Shown: positions 24,463-33,661 of the stretch, piece after piece | Layout: every line of letters begins with the position of its first letter | How positions within the stretch are numbered: position 1 is the first letter of the stretch | Source of the DNA: Armatimonadota bacterium | Lineage (GTDB): Bacteria > Armatimonadota > Hebobacteria > GCA-020354555 > CP070648 | Reading direction: 5' to 3' | DNA length: 46,066 bases | Assembly (NCBI GenBank): GCA_020354555.1 | Contig: CP070648.1 | Coordinates: 3,427,353-3,473,418, forward strand | Made by a program: the position numbers and the translations under genes | Notes under the pieces: generated by a model | Database searches by the model: none | What the model saw: the letters and a program-made list of their open reading frames with translations, nothing else | What the model was told of the DNA's origin: nothing

Positions 24463-25997
24463 CGCCTGCTCGTTCGTCGCGAACGGCGTCGGACTAGGGC
24501 TGCCGCGGCCCACGCAAGCACGCCGATCGCGCACGACATGGAAAAGACGGGACCGAGCCGCCGGTACAGCGTATCGGCGGCTCGCGGCTTGATATCCGCC
24601 ACCACTACGCCGCGCTCCATGAGACCGAGGGAACTCATCACGCGGCCCAGCGGATCGAAGAAGCACGATATCCCGGTCGCCGCGCCACGTGCGACGTACA
24701 GCCCTTCCTCGATCGCGCGGAATCGCCCAATCTGCAGGTGCTGAGCCGCAGCTGCGGTGCGCAGAAACCAGGCGTCGTTGGTGATGATGCAGAGCGTCTG
24801 TGCCCCGCGATTGGCCTCCTGGCGTGCGATGTGAGGAAAGACCGATTCGAAGCAGATCATAGGACCAACCGCGAGGCGGCCGACGCGCAGCACGCGATGC
24901 TCGACCCCACGCGTGATATCGGTGTCACGCACGCGGTAGTGACGCAGCAGCGGCAGCCATTTTCGCCAAGGCACGTACTCACCGAACGGCACCAGGTGCA
25001 CCTTGTCGTAGCGACCGGTGACGCGCGCGCGCGGTGACACCGCGTAGGCGGAGTTAAACCCGCGCCCGTCCTCGTACGCCGGCCCTCCGACGAGCATCCA
25101 GATCCCGTGCGCGCGCGCCGCCGACGTCACACGCTCGCGCACCAGGCCTTCGTAGTCCAGGTAACCCGGCACTGCGCTCTCCGGCCAGATCACAAGTTCC
25201 GCCCCCTGCGCAGTCGCATCGCGCGTCAACTCCTGGTAGGCCGATAGTTCCGCGCGCTGCTGATCCAGGGTCAGGGGCACGTTGAGTTGCTCGACGGTTA
25301 GCCAGGACTTGATGCTGGCCTGGGCGATGCCGACTCGCACGGACGGCTGCCGGTCGGCGCGCAGCGCACGCTGAACGCCGGCGGCGTGCACTCCGCCCAA
25401 GGCGACCGCCGTAGCGGCCAGGGCACCCGCGTACATCATGGGCTGATATGCGAGGCTGCCCTCACGCCTCGCGGCGATGGCATGAGCAGCGGCGGCGTTC
25501 ACCGTGACTACTACGAATGAGATGAGCGGCACGCCGCCGAAGGCGGCGAGCTGCGCCAGCCGCAGAAATGGGGCCTGGGAATGGCCGACCTGGCCCCAGG
25601 GTACGCCGAATTCGCCCGCTCCGCGCGCAAACTCAAACGCAGCCCACGCCACGCCGACAGCGAGCACACGCCAGGCAGAGCGCGGAGCGATAACGCGCGC
25701 GGCCGCCGCCGTCAGCACAAACGCGAGCCCCTGTATCAGGGCCAGCAGCGCCCACGGGAGATAACCGAAGATGGCCACCCAATACATCAGCGCCGCAAAG
25801 AAGGCAAATCCCGCCAGCCAGCTTCCGACAACGAGGATCGGCCAACTCGCCGTGAAGGCCACGACGAGCCACGGCACGAGCGCGACCCACGCCAGCGGCC
25901 ATAGATCGAAACGCGGATACGCGAGCGCGAGGACGACGCCGGAGGCGACGCATATTGCGAGATGAGCAGCGGTTCGCATGGTCCGCACCGCTGTCAC
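24459..25997 (-). CDS. lnt: apolipoprotein N-acyltransferase
   Basis: A 512-residue inner-membrane enzyme that adds the third acyl chain to lipoproteins. An N-terminal membrane domain of about six to seven helices (to about residue 205) precedes a periplasmic nitrilase-like domain. The catalytic triad is visible: E273 in VIWPESAVPG, K332 in DKVHLVPFGEY and C382 in MICFESVF. A last membrane helix closes the protein near the C-terminus. The GTG start has a GAGG site seven bases upstream; an ATG six codons later is the alternative. It is convergent with the SLH protein gene, overlapping by four bases, and divergent from a lipoprotein gene. Confidence 0.93.
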   Translation of the reverse strand: MTAVRTMRTAAHLAICVASGVVLALAYPRFDLWPLAWVALVPWLVVAFTASWPILVVGSWLAGFAFFAALMYWVAIFGYLPWALLALIQGLAFVLTAAAARVIAPRSAWRVLAVGVAWAAFEFARGAGEFGVPWGQVGHSQAPFLRLAQLAAFGGVPLISFVVVTVNAAAAHAIAARREGSLAYQPMMYAGALAATAVALGGVHAAGVQRALRADRQPSVRVGIAQASIKSWLTVEQLNVPLTLDQQRAELSAYQELTRDATAQGAELVIWPESAVPGYLDYEGLVRERVTSAARAHGIWMLVGGPAYEDGRGFNSAYAVSPRARVTGRYDKVHLVPFGEYVPWRKWLPLLRHYRVRDTDITRGVEHRVLRVGRLAVGPMICFESVFPHIARQEANRGAQTLCIITNDAWFLRTAAAAQHLQIGRFRAIEEGLYVARGAATGISCFFDPLGRVMSSLGLMERGVVVADIKPRAADTLYRRLGPVFSMSCAIGVLAWAAAALVRRRSRRTSRR

Positions 25998-26035
25998 AGA
26001 TTCGCCTCGCCCCGGCGCGCCGCCTGCAGCTTCAC

Positions 26036-26064
26036 TTGGCAGCCGCCGCCGCGCAAGCTATAAT
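26036..26064 (+). promoter_or_regulatory. sigma70-type promoter for lipoprotein gene
   Basis: TTGGCA and a perfect TATAAT are separated by exactly 17 bases. The expected transcript start, about seven bases past the -10 box, lies only a few bases before the ATG at 26078. An upstream in-frame ATG at 26063 lies inside the -10 box and cannot be used from this promoter. Confidence 0.7.
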
Positions 26065-26077
26065 GAACAGGCGAACC

Positions 26078-26737
26078 ATGAGACATTTGCCCCAGGGCGT
26101 GTTGCTTTTTGTGTGTATCCTGGCATGCGGCTGTGCGCGGACGCCGTCAGAGTTCACCGACCCCGGCGCGCCCAAGCGTCAGCTCATCGCCCAGTTTACC
26201 CTTGCCGCCCCGGCTGACCCGGCGTTCTACTACTTCGTCGCGATTGATACGAACGGCGTCTCAACCGACGGCCCCGTGCCTATCGTGGCCAATCCCTCCG
26301 CGCCCATCCCGGCCACCGGCGTGCCGCTTCTGATCTCGGATTCCACCGCGCCGCCGCCGTTCTATCTCCAGCACCATCAGGGGGCGTTCTTCCAGTACAA
26401 GGAGCTGTACTTCATCGGCCCGCCCTACCAGGCCGGCGTCTCGCAGGACGGCCTCACCGTCGCCGTCATCATGGATCTCGATCAGATCACTACCACCGTC
26501 CAGCAGATCGAAGTGAACGTCATCACCGCCGACCGCCTGCTGCCGCCGGAGAGCCAGTTCATCGAGTTGAACTACGATGGCCTTGGGCCCTCGGGCAACA
26601 GTTACATCATCATTCCGGTTGACGTCAGCGGTCTCTACGACAACGCCGGGGCGCTGATTCCCGAGCGCGAAGGCGACACGTCGTTTCCCGCGCTCGATAT
26701 CACGGACTGGAGCGTGGAGGTGCGGCTGACGGGATAA
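26078..26737 (+). CDS. putative lipoprotein of unknown function
   Basis: A 219-residue exported protein with a lipoprotein-type signal (MRHLPQGVLLFVCILACGC). The lipidated Cys is either residue 17 (ILAC) or 19 (ACGC). The mature part is beta-rich and acidic, with APADPAFYYFVAIDTNG near the start and INVITADRLL-type strands in the middle (VNVITADRLLPPES). No family recognised. It lies next to lnt, which completes lipoprotein maturation, but as a divergent single gene. The start is set by the promoter: the message would be nearly leaderless. Confidence 0.65.
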   Translation: MRHLPQGVLLFVCILACGCARTPSEFTDPGAPKRQLIAQFTLAAPADPAFYYFVAIDTNGVSTDGPVPIVANPSAPIPATGVPLLISDSTAPPPFYLQHHQGAFFQYKELYFIGPPYQAGVSQDGLTVAVIMDLDQITTTVQQIEVNVITADRLLPPESQFIELNYDGLGPSGNSYIIIPVDVSGLYDNAGALIPEREGDTSFPALDITDWSVEVRLTG

Positions 26738-26832
26738 CCCACAGCCGCTTCCGCACCGACGAGGGCTGCCCGGGGATTCCCCGGCGCCGATTCCCGCAGG
26801 CGACAACACGTTGCCCGCGGCGATCCGTTCCC

Positions 26833-27612
26833 CTAATGCGCGGCGATGAAATCGCGCATCCACTCGGCCTGTTCGCGGTGCCCGTCTATCAGCACCGCCC
26901 CCAGTATCGAGTAGCCTGCGATCTTTCCGCGTTCGAGATAGCCAGCAATGCGCTCGAACTGGAAAGCAAGCCTCTCGACCGGCACCGGCGCGGGTATGCC
27001 GTAGTCGCGCAGGTAACAGCCGATAACCAGCGGCTTGCCTGGGAACAGGTCGCCCGCGCGATCCACCTCTCCGTCGAGTTGCTCGAGGTCGCTGCTCTGC
27101 CACACCCACAGGTTGACGATATCAATGTGCGGCGCGACGGTCGCCCAGAAGTCGGCATCCCCAAGCTCGTGCCCGTACACGACGCCCCACATCCTCAGCG
27201 CCGGGTTGTGACTGGCGAGCCCGGCGCGCGTCGCCGCCAACTGCTCGACGGTGTAGCCGTGCTTCTTCATGATGCCCTTGAGGTCGTCGAAGAAGCCTCC
27301 CGTCACATTGGGAAAATCGCGGGACAGGCGGCTGACCTGCTCGGCCTCGGCGCGCGTGCCCTCCGGTGTACCCAGTTGCGCGCGGTCAACGCCCTCGCGG
27401 TCGAAGCCGGGATAGCTCTGCGAGATGTCGCACGTGACCTCGTCGAGGTCTGCCAGCTTCTCCAACGCGTAGCGATCATTGGGATGAAACAGGAAGTTGG
27501 CGCGAGTCAACCCGAAGTAGCGGCAGCCCTCGCCCAGGCCGTACATCGAGGGATACACGCCCGGATCGATGCCCTGTCCCTCCCACACCCAGCCGACGTC
27601 CTGCATTCGCAT
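26833..27612 (-). CDS. hypothetical protein, possibly a TIM-barrel glycosidase-like fold
   Basis: A 259-residue protein without signal peptide. I do not recognise a named family. The motif order suggests a TIM barrel of glycoside-hydrolase type: LDEVTCDISQSYPGF, VTGGFFDDLKGIM (a strand-end acidic pair), LRMWGVVYGHEL, HIDIVNLWVWQSSDL, PLVIGCYLRDYG and a final YSILGAVLIDGH. The acidic FDD pair and the aromatic residues could line a sugar site. GGAGAG lies seven bases before the ATG. It is downstream of glnA by 143 bases on the same strand but shows no link to nitrogen metabolism. Confidence 0.6.
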   Translation of the reverse strand: MRMQDVGWVWEGQGIDPGVYPSMYGLGEGCRYFGLTRANFLFHPNDRYALEKLADLDEVTCDISQSYPGFDREGVDRAQLGTPEGTRAEAEQVSRLSRDFPNVTGGFFDDLKGIMKKHGYTVEQLAATRAGLASHNPALRMWGVVYGHELGDADFWATVAPHIDIVNLWVWQSSDLEQLDGEVDRAGDLFPGKPLVIGCYLRDYGIPAPVPVERLAFQFERIAGYLERGKIAGYSILGAVLIDGHREQAEWMRDFIAAH

Positions 27613-27755
27613 GATGCCGCTCTCCGTTGTCGGTTGCTGACGCGACGCCAGCGTGTTTTCCGCCGCCGGCCAAGCCCAGTGGCTCTGACCATGCCCGTCG
27701 TCGCGGCGCGGCAGCTACACGTCGGGGGGCGCGCAGGCCCCGCGGCTGCCATCAC

Positions 27756-29090
27756 TCACAGGATCGGCAGGTATCGGTCGAGTTCATAGCCGTGAACCTG
27801 AGCGCGGTATTCCTGCCACTCGATCTTCTTGTTGGCGATGAAGTTGTCGAAGATGTGGTCGCCCAGCGCCCCGCGCAGGACGTCACTTCCCTCGGCGAGT
27901 TCGATTGCGTGACCGAGGTCTTCGGGCAGGCTCTCAATACCCCGTTTGGCACGCTCCTGTTCAGTCATCTCGTAGACATTCTCTTCGACCGGAGGCGGAC
28001 ACTCGCACTTATTCTCGATTCCATCCAACCCGGCGGTCAACATCGCGGCGAAGGCGAGGTAGGGGTTGCACGCCGGGTCGGGCGAGCGGAACTCGATCCG
28101 CGTCGCCCTCTCGCGGCCCGGCTTGTACACGGGCACCCGGATGAGGTCCGAGCGATTGCGCTGCGCCCACGACAAGTACACCGGCGCCTCGTAGCCCGGC
28201 ACCAACCGCTTGTAGGAATTCACCCACTGGCTGCATACGAGGCAGATCTCTTGCGCGTGCTTGAGCAGGCCGGCGATGAAATGCTTGCCCGTCTCCGAGA
28301 GATGGTACGAGTTCTTGGGATCGAAAAACGCGTTCTTCTCGCCCTGGAACAGCGACATGTGGGTGTGCATGCCGCTGCCGTTCTCGCCGTAGATCGGCTT
28401 CGGCATGAAGGTCGCGTAGATGCCGTGGCGAAGAGCGATTTCCTTCACCACCAGTCGGTAGGTCATTACGCTGTCCGCCATCGTCAGCGCGTCGGTGTAG
28501 CGCATGTCAATCTCGTGCTGACTCGGTGCCACCTCGTGATGGCTGTACTCGACGCCGATGCCCATCTCTTCGAGCGTCAGCACCGTCTCGCGCCGCAGAT
28601 CGTGCGCCACATCGAGCGGCGTCAGGTCGAAGTACCCGCCCCGATCGAGCACCTCCGGCGGCCCCTCGGAGGAGCGGAAATAGAAGTACTCCAACTCCGG
28701 GCCGACGTAGTACGTGTAGCCCATGTCCCGCGCCCGCTTGAGCACGCGCTTGAGCGCCCAGCGGGGATCGCCTTGGTACGCAGATCCATCCGGCTCCACG
28801 ATGTCGCAGAACATCTTCGCCACCGCGCGATGCTCCTTCGGTCGCCACGGCAGCAGCGTAAACGTGCTCGGATCCGGCTTCGCCACCATGTCGCTCTCGT
28901 CAATCCGCGCGAAGCCTTGGATCGAGGAGCCGTCGAACCCCATCCCTTCGTCGAGCGCGCCCTCGAGCTCCTCAACCGTGATCGAAAAGCTCTTGAGGAA
29001 TCCCAGGATATCGGTGAACCACATGCGGATGAACTTCACGTCGTGTTCCTTGGCCATCTTCATCACATAGTCTCGGTCCTTGGTCTCCAT
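27756..29090 (-). CDS. glnA: glutamine synthetase type I
   Basis: A 444-residue enzyme that makes glutamine from glutamate, ammonium and ATP, the short GSI-alpha form. Seen: MGFDGSSIQGF, YVGPELEYFYF, NGSGMHTHMSLFQG (ATP and metal site), YLSWAQRNRSDLIRVP and RIEFRSPDPACNPYLAF. No extra adenylylation-type insertion, so feedback control or PII-type partners are more likely than adenylylation. It is the last gene of an amt-glnB-glnA run, 59 bases after glnB. Confidence 0.95.
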   Translation of the reverse strand: METKDRDYVMKMAKEHDVKFIRMWFTDILGFLKSFSITVEELEGALDEGMGFDGSSIQGFARIDESDMVAKPDPSTFTLLPWRPKEHRAVAKMFCDIVEPDGSAYQGDPRWALKRVLKRARDMGYTYYVGPELEYFYFRSSEGPPEVLDRGGYFDLTPLDVAHDLRRETVLTLEEMGIGVEYSHHEVAPSQHEIDMRYTDALTMADSVMTYRLVVKEIALRHGIYATFMPKPIYGENGSGMHTHMSLFQGEKNAFFDPKNSYHLSETGKHFIAGLLKHAQEICLVCSQWVNSYKRLVPGYEAPVYLSWAQRNRSDLIRVPVYKPGRERATRIEFRSPDPACNPYLAFAAMLTAGLDGIENKCECPPPVEENVYEMTEQERAKRGIESLPEDLGHAIELAEGSDVLRGALGDHIFDNFIANKKIEWQEYRAQVHGYELDRYLPIL

Positions 29091-29149
29091 CCCTCATTGC
29101 CCTCCTTGTGTGAGTTGCAGTGACTGCTCGGGCACCTGTTCCGGCGCCC

Positions 29150-29488
29150 TCAGATTGCGTCGTCTCCGCCTTCGCCGGTGCGCACGCGCACCGCATCGTC
29201 CACGGGCAGCACGAACACCTTGCCGTCTCCTTCTTCCCCGGTGCGGGCGTTCGCCACAATCGCGCGCACGATCAGCGGCACGTCCTCGTCAAGGGCCGCG
29301 ATCTCCAGCTTCATCCTCGACAGCAGCTCGGCGAAATACTGCTTCCCGCGCCACTGCTGGCGTATGCCTCGCTGCTTGCCGTGCCCTTTGACCTCCGTGA
29401 CCGTCAGGCCGGGATAGCTCAGCTCGGCCAGTGCCCGGCGCACCTCTTCCAGACGCTCGGGCCGGATGATCGCCTCGATCTTCTTCAT
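29150..29488 (-). CDS. glnB: PII nitrogen regulatory protein
   Basis: A 112-residue PII signal protein that senses 2-oxoglutarate and ATP/ADP and controls Amt or GlnA partners. It starts MKKIEAIIRPERLEEV and ends GDGKVFVLPVDDAVRVRTGE, both classical. The T-loop is unusual: VKGHGKQRGIRQQWRGKQYF. Counting from the start, Tyr51 (the uridylylation site) is kept, but Tyr46 is Trp and residue 49, Ser in cyanobacteria, is Lys. It lies between amt and glnA. Confidence 0.93.
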   Translation of the reverse strand: MKKIEAIIRPERLEEVRRALAELSYPGLTVTEVKGHGKQRGIRQQWRGKQYFAELLSRMKLEIAALDEDVPLIVRAIVANARTGEEGDGKVFVLPVDDAVRVRTGEGGDDAI

Positions 29489-29547
29489 TGCCGCTGGCTC
29501 CTTCGACGCGTCATATCGCAGACCTCCCCTCGCTGCGCCTCACGGCC

Positions 29548-30780
29548 TCAGAACCCATAAGCGGTTTCGCTGTGTTGCGACAAGTCGAGACCCATTTCCT
29601 CTTCATCCTCTGTCACCCGGAGGCCCATCGTCGCGTCCACGAGCTTGAGGAGCATCAGGCTGACCACGAAAGAATAGCCGACCGTGGCCGATACCGCGGT
29701 CGCCTGCGCCGCCAGCAGATTGGGATTGCCGAACACAAGCCCATCAGCGCCTCCCGGGTTCACCAGTGTGGACGCGAAGATTCCCGTCGTCAGCGCGCCG
29801 AGGGTGCCGCCGGCGCCGTGGATGCCCACGACATCCAGCGAATCATCGTACCCCGCGCGCCACTTGACCTGCACCGCGCCGTAGCACACGAGGCCGGCCA
29901 GTCCGCCGATCAACAGTGCCGGCATCGGCGCGACGAAGCCGGACGCGGGGGTGATCGCCACCAGCCCTGCAACGCAGCCCGACGCGGCGCCGAGCGCGGT
30001 TGGTTTCCCCCGGTGAATCCATTCCCCCGCGACCCACGAGAGAGCGGCCGCCGCCGCCGCGAGATGTGTCACCACGAATGCGCTGCACGCGACGCCGTTG
30101 GCGGTGAGCGCGCTGGCGGCGTTGAACCCGAACCAGCCGAACCACAGAATCCCAGCCCCCAGAACAGTCAGCGGCAGGTTATGCGATGCGAACACGGACG
30201 AGCCATACCCTCGGCGCCGTCCGAGCACGAGCGCCGCTGCCAGCGCGGCCGCGCCTGAGCTGATGTGCACCACCGTGCCGCCCGCGAAGTCCAGCGCACC
30301 CAGTTCCCGGATCCATCCCCCGACGCCCCACACCCAGTGCGCCACCGGCGCATACACCAGCAGGCACCACAGCACCGTGAAGGCAACGAATCCGGGAAAA
30401 CGCATCCGCTCGGCGAAGGCCCCGGTGATGAGAGCAGGCGTGATGACGGCGAACATCCCTTGGAAGATCATGAACGCCAGATGCGGAATTGTGGCCGCGT
30501 AATCCGGGTTCGGCGCCTGCCCGACACCTCTCAGCCCAAGCCACGCCAGGCCGCCGATGATGTGGCCGCGATCCGGGCCGAACGCCAGGCTGTAGCCGGC
30601 AACTGCCCACAGCACCGATACCAGCGCGACGATGAAGAAGCTCTGCATGATAGTGCCGAGCACGTTCTTCTGCCGCACCATGCCGCCGTAGAAAAGGGCC
30701 AGCCCCGGGGTCATGAACATCACCAGCGCCGCCCCCGCCAGCACGAACGCCGTGTCCCCGGCGCTGACCTGCCCGCTCAA
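29548..30780 (-). CDS. amt: ammonium transporter Amt
   Basis: A 410-residue membrane protein, about eleven helices, that conducts ammonium. The start MSGQVSAGDTAFVLAGAALV leads to LALFYGGMVRQKN, the Amt signature. The twin His pair is present in GTVVHISSGAAAL and VGIHGAGGTLGAL. The start codon is TTG, with AAGGAAGGG about eight bases upstream. It is followed by glnB, the usual Amt partner, whose T-loop plugs the channel in known systems. Confidence 0.94.
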   Translation of the reverse strand: MSGQVSAGDTAFVLAGAALVMFMTPGLALFYGGMVRQKNVLGTIMQSFFIVALVSVLWAVAGYSLAFGPDRGHIIGGLAWLGLRGVGQAPNPDYAATIPHLAFMIFQGMFAVITPALITGAFAERMRFPGFVAFTVLWCLLVYAPVAHWVWGVGGWIRELGALDFAGGTVVHISSGAAALAAALVLGRRRGYGSSVFASHNLPLTVLGAGILWFGWFGFNAASALTANGVACSAFVVTHLAAAAAALSWVAGEWIHRGKPTALGAASGCVAGLVAITPASGFVAPMPALLIGGLAGLVCYGAVQVKWRAGYDDSLDVVGIHGAGGTLGALTTGIFASTLVNPGGADGLVFGNPNLLAAQATAVSATVGYSFVVSLMLLKLVDATMGLRVTEDEEEMGLDLSQHSETAYGF

Positions 30781-30822
30781 CCTCCCGCCCTTCCTTGGCT
30801 CGCCGGTCGTTGCCTTCGCACG

Positions 30823-31050
30823 CTACGCTTGCCTCTCAGACAGCCGAATCAGATAGTCCAGGTAATGAAGCACCAGGCTCACCTTCGCCCGCCCCGACTC
30901 AGAGGCGACATCCTCGCCAGGCTCCAGGTCGTTCATCGCTTGTGCCGCATCCCGCGCCAGGCTGCGTACGGTGCCGCGGAATAGCTCCGCTCTCCTTCTC
31001 GCCGTGCACACGCCGGCCGCTGGGTCACTCTGCTCACTCACAGGCCGCAT
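30823..31050 (-). CDS. small hypothetical protein upstream of amt
   Basis: A 75-residue, probably helical, cytoplasmic protein of unknown family: MRPVSEQSDPAAG, then RRRAELFRGTVRSLARDAAQ and VSLVLHYLDYLIRLSERQA. A clear GGGAGAGGT site precedes the ATG, which supports translation. It lies 42 bases before amt on the same strand, so it is likely first in the amt-glnB-glnA transcript. Confidence 0.6.
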   Translation of the reverse strand: MRPVSEQSDPAAGVCTARRRAELFRGTVRSLARDAAQAMNDLEPGEDVASESGRAKVSLVLHYLDYLIRLSERQA

Positions 31051-31366
31051 TGTCCACCTCTCCCTTTCACGATGCGGCGCACCAGCGCGTCGTATAGTGT
31101 CAGGATACCAGGCGTATGTTTCGGGCACGTTTCGCGCGAGTGAAATCACGATGAATTCTCCGATGTTCTATCCCTTCGGCGAGTTGTCAGAAATCGATGT
31201 CGAGTTGCGTCGTGATAGAATCATCGAGGGCGTGGTCGTGTTACGCGGGCCGTGTTGCGGCACGGTTTCCGGCATGCGAGAGTTGCGTGAAATGTAGCCC
31301 CGTCGCCATCGCTGAGAACGAGGAACGGGCCGAGACTCGCGCGACAGGTGATCCAGGCGGCGCGGC
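31051..31366. other. intergenic stretch between small ORF and guaA
   Basis: No gene supported. It should hold the promoter of the amt transcript. I found only weak -10-like sequences (TATACG on the minus strand) and a GTTTCG direct repeat at 31118-31123 and 31129-31134, period 11, whose role is unknown. I saw no sigma-54 (GG-N10-GC) pair I could trust. Confidence 0.4.
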
Positions 31367-32917
31367 CTACTCCCACTCGATCGTCGCGGGCGGCTTGGAG
31401 GTGATGTCGTAGACGACCCGGGTGACGCCGGCGACCTCGTTGACGATCCGGTTGCTCAGCGTCGCCAGCATGGCGCGCGGCAGGTCGGCCCAGTCCGCGG
31501 TCATCGCGTCGTCTCCGGCGACGGCGCGCACGATGGCTGTCTCGCCGTACGTGCGCTGGTCGCCCATGACGCCCACGCTGCGGATCGGCGCGAGCACGGC
31601 AAAGGCCTGGAACAGCTTGCGGTAGAAGCCCGCCGCCGTGATCTCGTCAATGATGATCCGGTCGACCTGGCGCAGCGTGGCGAGGCGCTCCTCAGTTACC
31701 TCGCCGAGGATGCGCACGGCCAGGCCGGGGCCGGGGAACGGCTGGCGCCACGCGATTTCATCGGGCAGGCCGAGTTCCGTCGCCACCGCGCGCACCTCGT
31801 CTTTGAACAGGCTGCGCAGCGGCTCGACGAGCGCGAGCCCCATCTTCTCCGGCAGCCCGCCTACGTTGTGATGCGACTTGATGACGGCGGCCGACCCGGT
31901 CCCGCTCTCGATGACGTCGGGATACAGCGTGCCCTGGGCGAGATAGCGGACGTCGCCCAGCTTGTGCGCTTCCTCCTCGAACACGGTCACGAACTCGCGG
32001 CCGATGATGATGCGCTTCTGCTCGGGATCGGCGACCCCGGCGAGCTTGGCGAGAAATCGCTCCTGGGCCTGCACGTGGATCAGGTTGACGGGCAAGTGCT
32101 TGGTGAACGTATCTACGACCTGGTCGGCTTCTCCCGCGCGGAGCAAGCCGTGGTCAACGAACACGCAGACGAGTTGCTCGCCCACGGCGCGGTGCGCGAG
32201 CGCGGCGACCACGGCCGAATCCACGCCTCCGCTGAGCGCGCAGAGGACGCGCCCATCGCCGACCTGCTCGCGAATCGCCGCCACCGATTCCTCGATGATC
32301 GAGGCCGGCGTCCACAGCCCCCGGCAGCCGCACTGACCGTAGAGGAAGTTGCGGAAAATCTCCATGCCGCGCGGCGTGTGCACGACCTCGGGATGGAACT
32401 GGACGCCGAACAGCTTGCGCTGCTGATCCGACATCGCGGCGATGTGCTGTGCCGTGCGCGCGGTCACGCGGAACCCGTCGGGAGGACGGATCACCGCGTC
32501 CCCGTGGCTCATCCACGCAATGACGACGCGATCGTCGAAGCCGTGGAAGAGATCGTCGGTGGACTCGATGCGCAGCTCCGCCTTGCCGTACTCGCGGATG
32601 CTGCCCGGCGCGACTTCGCCGCCCAGCTCGCGGGCCATCAACTGCATGCCGTAGCAGATGCCGAGAATCGGGATGCCCGACGCATACAACCCGGGATCGC
32701 ACCGCGGGGCGTCCTGCTCGTACACGCTCGCCGGGCCGCCGGAGAACACAATGCCCTTGGGCCGCATGGCAGCGATGTCAGCGGCGGGCTTATCGTGGGG
32801 GACGATCTCGCTGTAGACGCGACACTCCCTGATGCGCCGCGCGATCAGCTGCGCGTACTGGGCCCCGAAGTCGAGGACCGCGACGAGTTCGTCGTCCGGG
32901 CGCGCGGTGCGTTTCAT
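31367..32917 (-). CDS. guaA: GMP synthase (glutamine-hydrolysing)
   Basis: A 516-residue enzyme that aminates XMP to GMP. The N-terminal class I amidotransferase has the nucleophile motif [10 protein letters not shown] and [10 protein letters not shown]; the ATP-pyrophosphatase domain has [14 protein letters not shown]; the dimerisation domain ends [16 protein letters not shown]. Standard length. Its ATG overlaps the stop of the regulator gene upstream by ATGA, so it is coupled to it. Confidence 0.97.
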   Translation of the reverse strand: MKRTARPDDELVAVLDFGAQYAQLIARRIRECRVYSEIVPHDKPAADIAAMRPKGIVFSGGPASVYEQDAPRCDPGLYASGIPILGICYGMQLMARELGGEVAPGSIREYGKAELRIESTDDLFHGFDDRVVIAWMSHGDAVIRPPDGFRVTARTAQHIAAMSDQQRKLFGVQFHPEVVHTPRGMEIFRNFLYGQCGCRGLWTPASIIEESVAAIREQVGDGRVLCALSGGVDSAVVAALAHRAVGEQLVCVFVDHGLLRAGEADQVVDTFTKHLPVNLIHVQAQERFLAKLAGVADPEQKRIIIGREFVTVFEEEAHKLGDVRYLAQGTLYPDVIESGTGSAAVIKSHHNVGGLPEKMGLALVEPLRSLFKDEVRAVATELGLPDEIAWRQPFPGPGLAVRILGEVTEERLATLRQVDRIIIDEITAAGFYRKLFQAFAVLAPIRSVGVMGDQRTYGETAIVRAVAGDDAMTADWADLPRAMLATLSNRIVNEVAGVTRVVYDITSKPPATIEWE

Positions 32918-33657
32918 CCCGTGCCTCGCGGGGGGGCCGACCGCGCGACGCGCGGCGGCTCGGTCTCGGCCGCCTGCGTGCGAGGGGGGCGGAAGGCGTA
33001 GCCAACGCCGCGGATGGTGTCAATGCTCCGCCGCCCGACATCCCCCAGCTTTGCGCGCAGGCGCCGAATGTGAACGTCAACCGTCCGCGTGCCGCCGACA
33101 TAGTCGTAGCCCCACACGCTGTTGAGAATCTGATCGCGCGTGAAGACTCGCCCGGGCCGGGTGACGAGGGACTTGAGCAGTTCGTATTCCTTCAGCGTCA
33201 GGTCCACGCGCACGCCGCGAACCTTCACATCGTAGCTGTCGGGGTCGAGCGCGAGATCGCCGCTCCGGATGACGGTCGCCGAGACCGCGCCGTCTGCGCG
33301 CGCCGCAAGACGTAGAAGCCTTGCGCGAAGTTCGGCGTCCCGATACGGTGCGCTCACGAAGTCATCAATGTCGGCGCAGGAATTGAAGCTCGGCAGCCGC
33401 TGCTCCGGCACGACCGCCAGCACGGGGACCTCCCGGAGCCGGCGGATGCCCTTGATCGCGGCGCACAGCTCTGTCTCAGCCACGCCGGCGTCGCCGAGGT
33501 CGAAGAAGATGACATGCGGCAGGCGGACGTGTTCGGCCCGGTCTTCCAGTTCGTCCGGCCCCAGGTGAGCGACGTCGCCGCCGACGCGCGTCACGTCGTC
33601 GTGTAGGCGGCCCGCGCGAGCGGGGTCCGAGCTAATCACGAGGACGCGCAACGACAT
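32914..33657 (-). CDS. OmpR/PhoB-type response regulator with atypical receiver
   Basis: A 247-residue transcription regulator. The receiver (about 1-120) keeps the phospho-acceptor Asp53 (VIFFDLGD) but has only one acidic pocket residue (SSDPARA), Val at the conserved Thr/Ser (VLAVVPEQ) and Ala at the conserved Lys (FVSAPYRD). The C-terminal winged helix is normal ([44 protein letters not shown]). Such receivers often signal without phosphorylation. No sensor kinase is adjacent. It sits between purF and guaA with a 4-base gap on one side and an overlap on the other, so it may control purine or nitrogen genes. Confidence 0.88.
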   Translation of the reverse strand: MSLRVLVISSDPARAGRLHDDVTRVGGDVAHLGPDELEDRAEHVRLPHVIFFDLGDAGVAETELCAAIKGIRRLREVPVLAVVPEQRLPSFNSCADIDDFVSAPYRDAELRARLLRLAARADGAVSATVIRSGDLALDPDSYDVKVRGVRVDLTLKEYELLKSLVTRPGRVFTRDQILNSVWGYDYVGGTRTVDVHIRRLRAKLGDVGRRSIDTIRGVGYAFRPPRTQAAETEPPRVARSAPPRGTG

Positions 33658-33661
33658 CGGA

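Noticed and set aside
27627-29123. 498-codon plus-strand frame over glnA and the neighbouring hypothetical gene
   Set aside because: It lies opposite the clear glnA motifs, is His/Arg/Leu-rich, has no recognisable domain and runs across two real genes. It is a high-GC shadow.
29150-29488. loss of the PII uridylylation site
   Set aside because: A first look suggested Tyr to Trp at the modified residue, but counting from the start shows that the Trp is residue 46 and Tyr51 is kept.
31051-31366. sigma-54 promoter before the amt run
   Set aside because: I found no GG-N10-GC pair with flanking consensus that I could trust.
31868-33001. 377-codon plus-strand frame over guaA
   Set aside because: Antisense to the amidotransferase and pyrophosphatase motifs of guaA.
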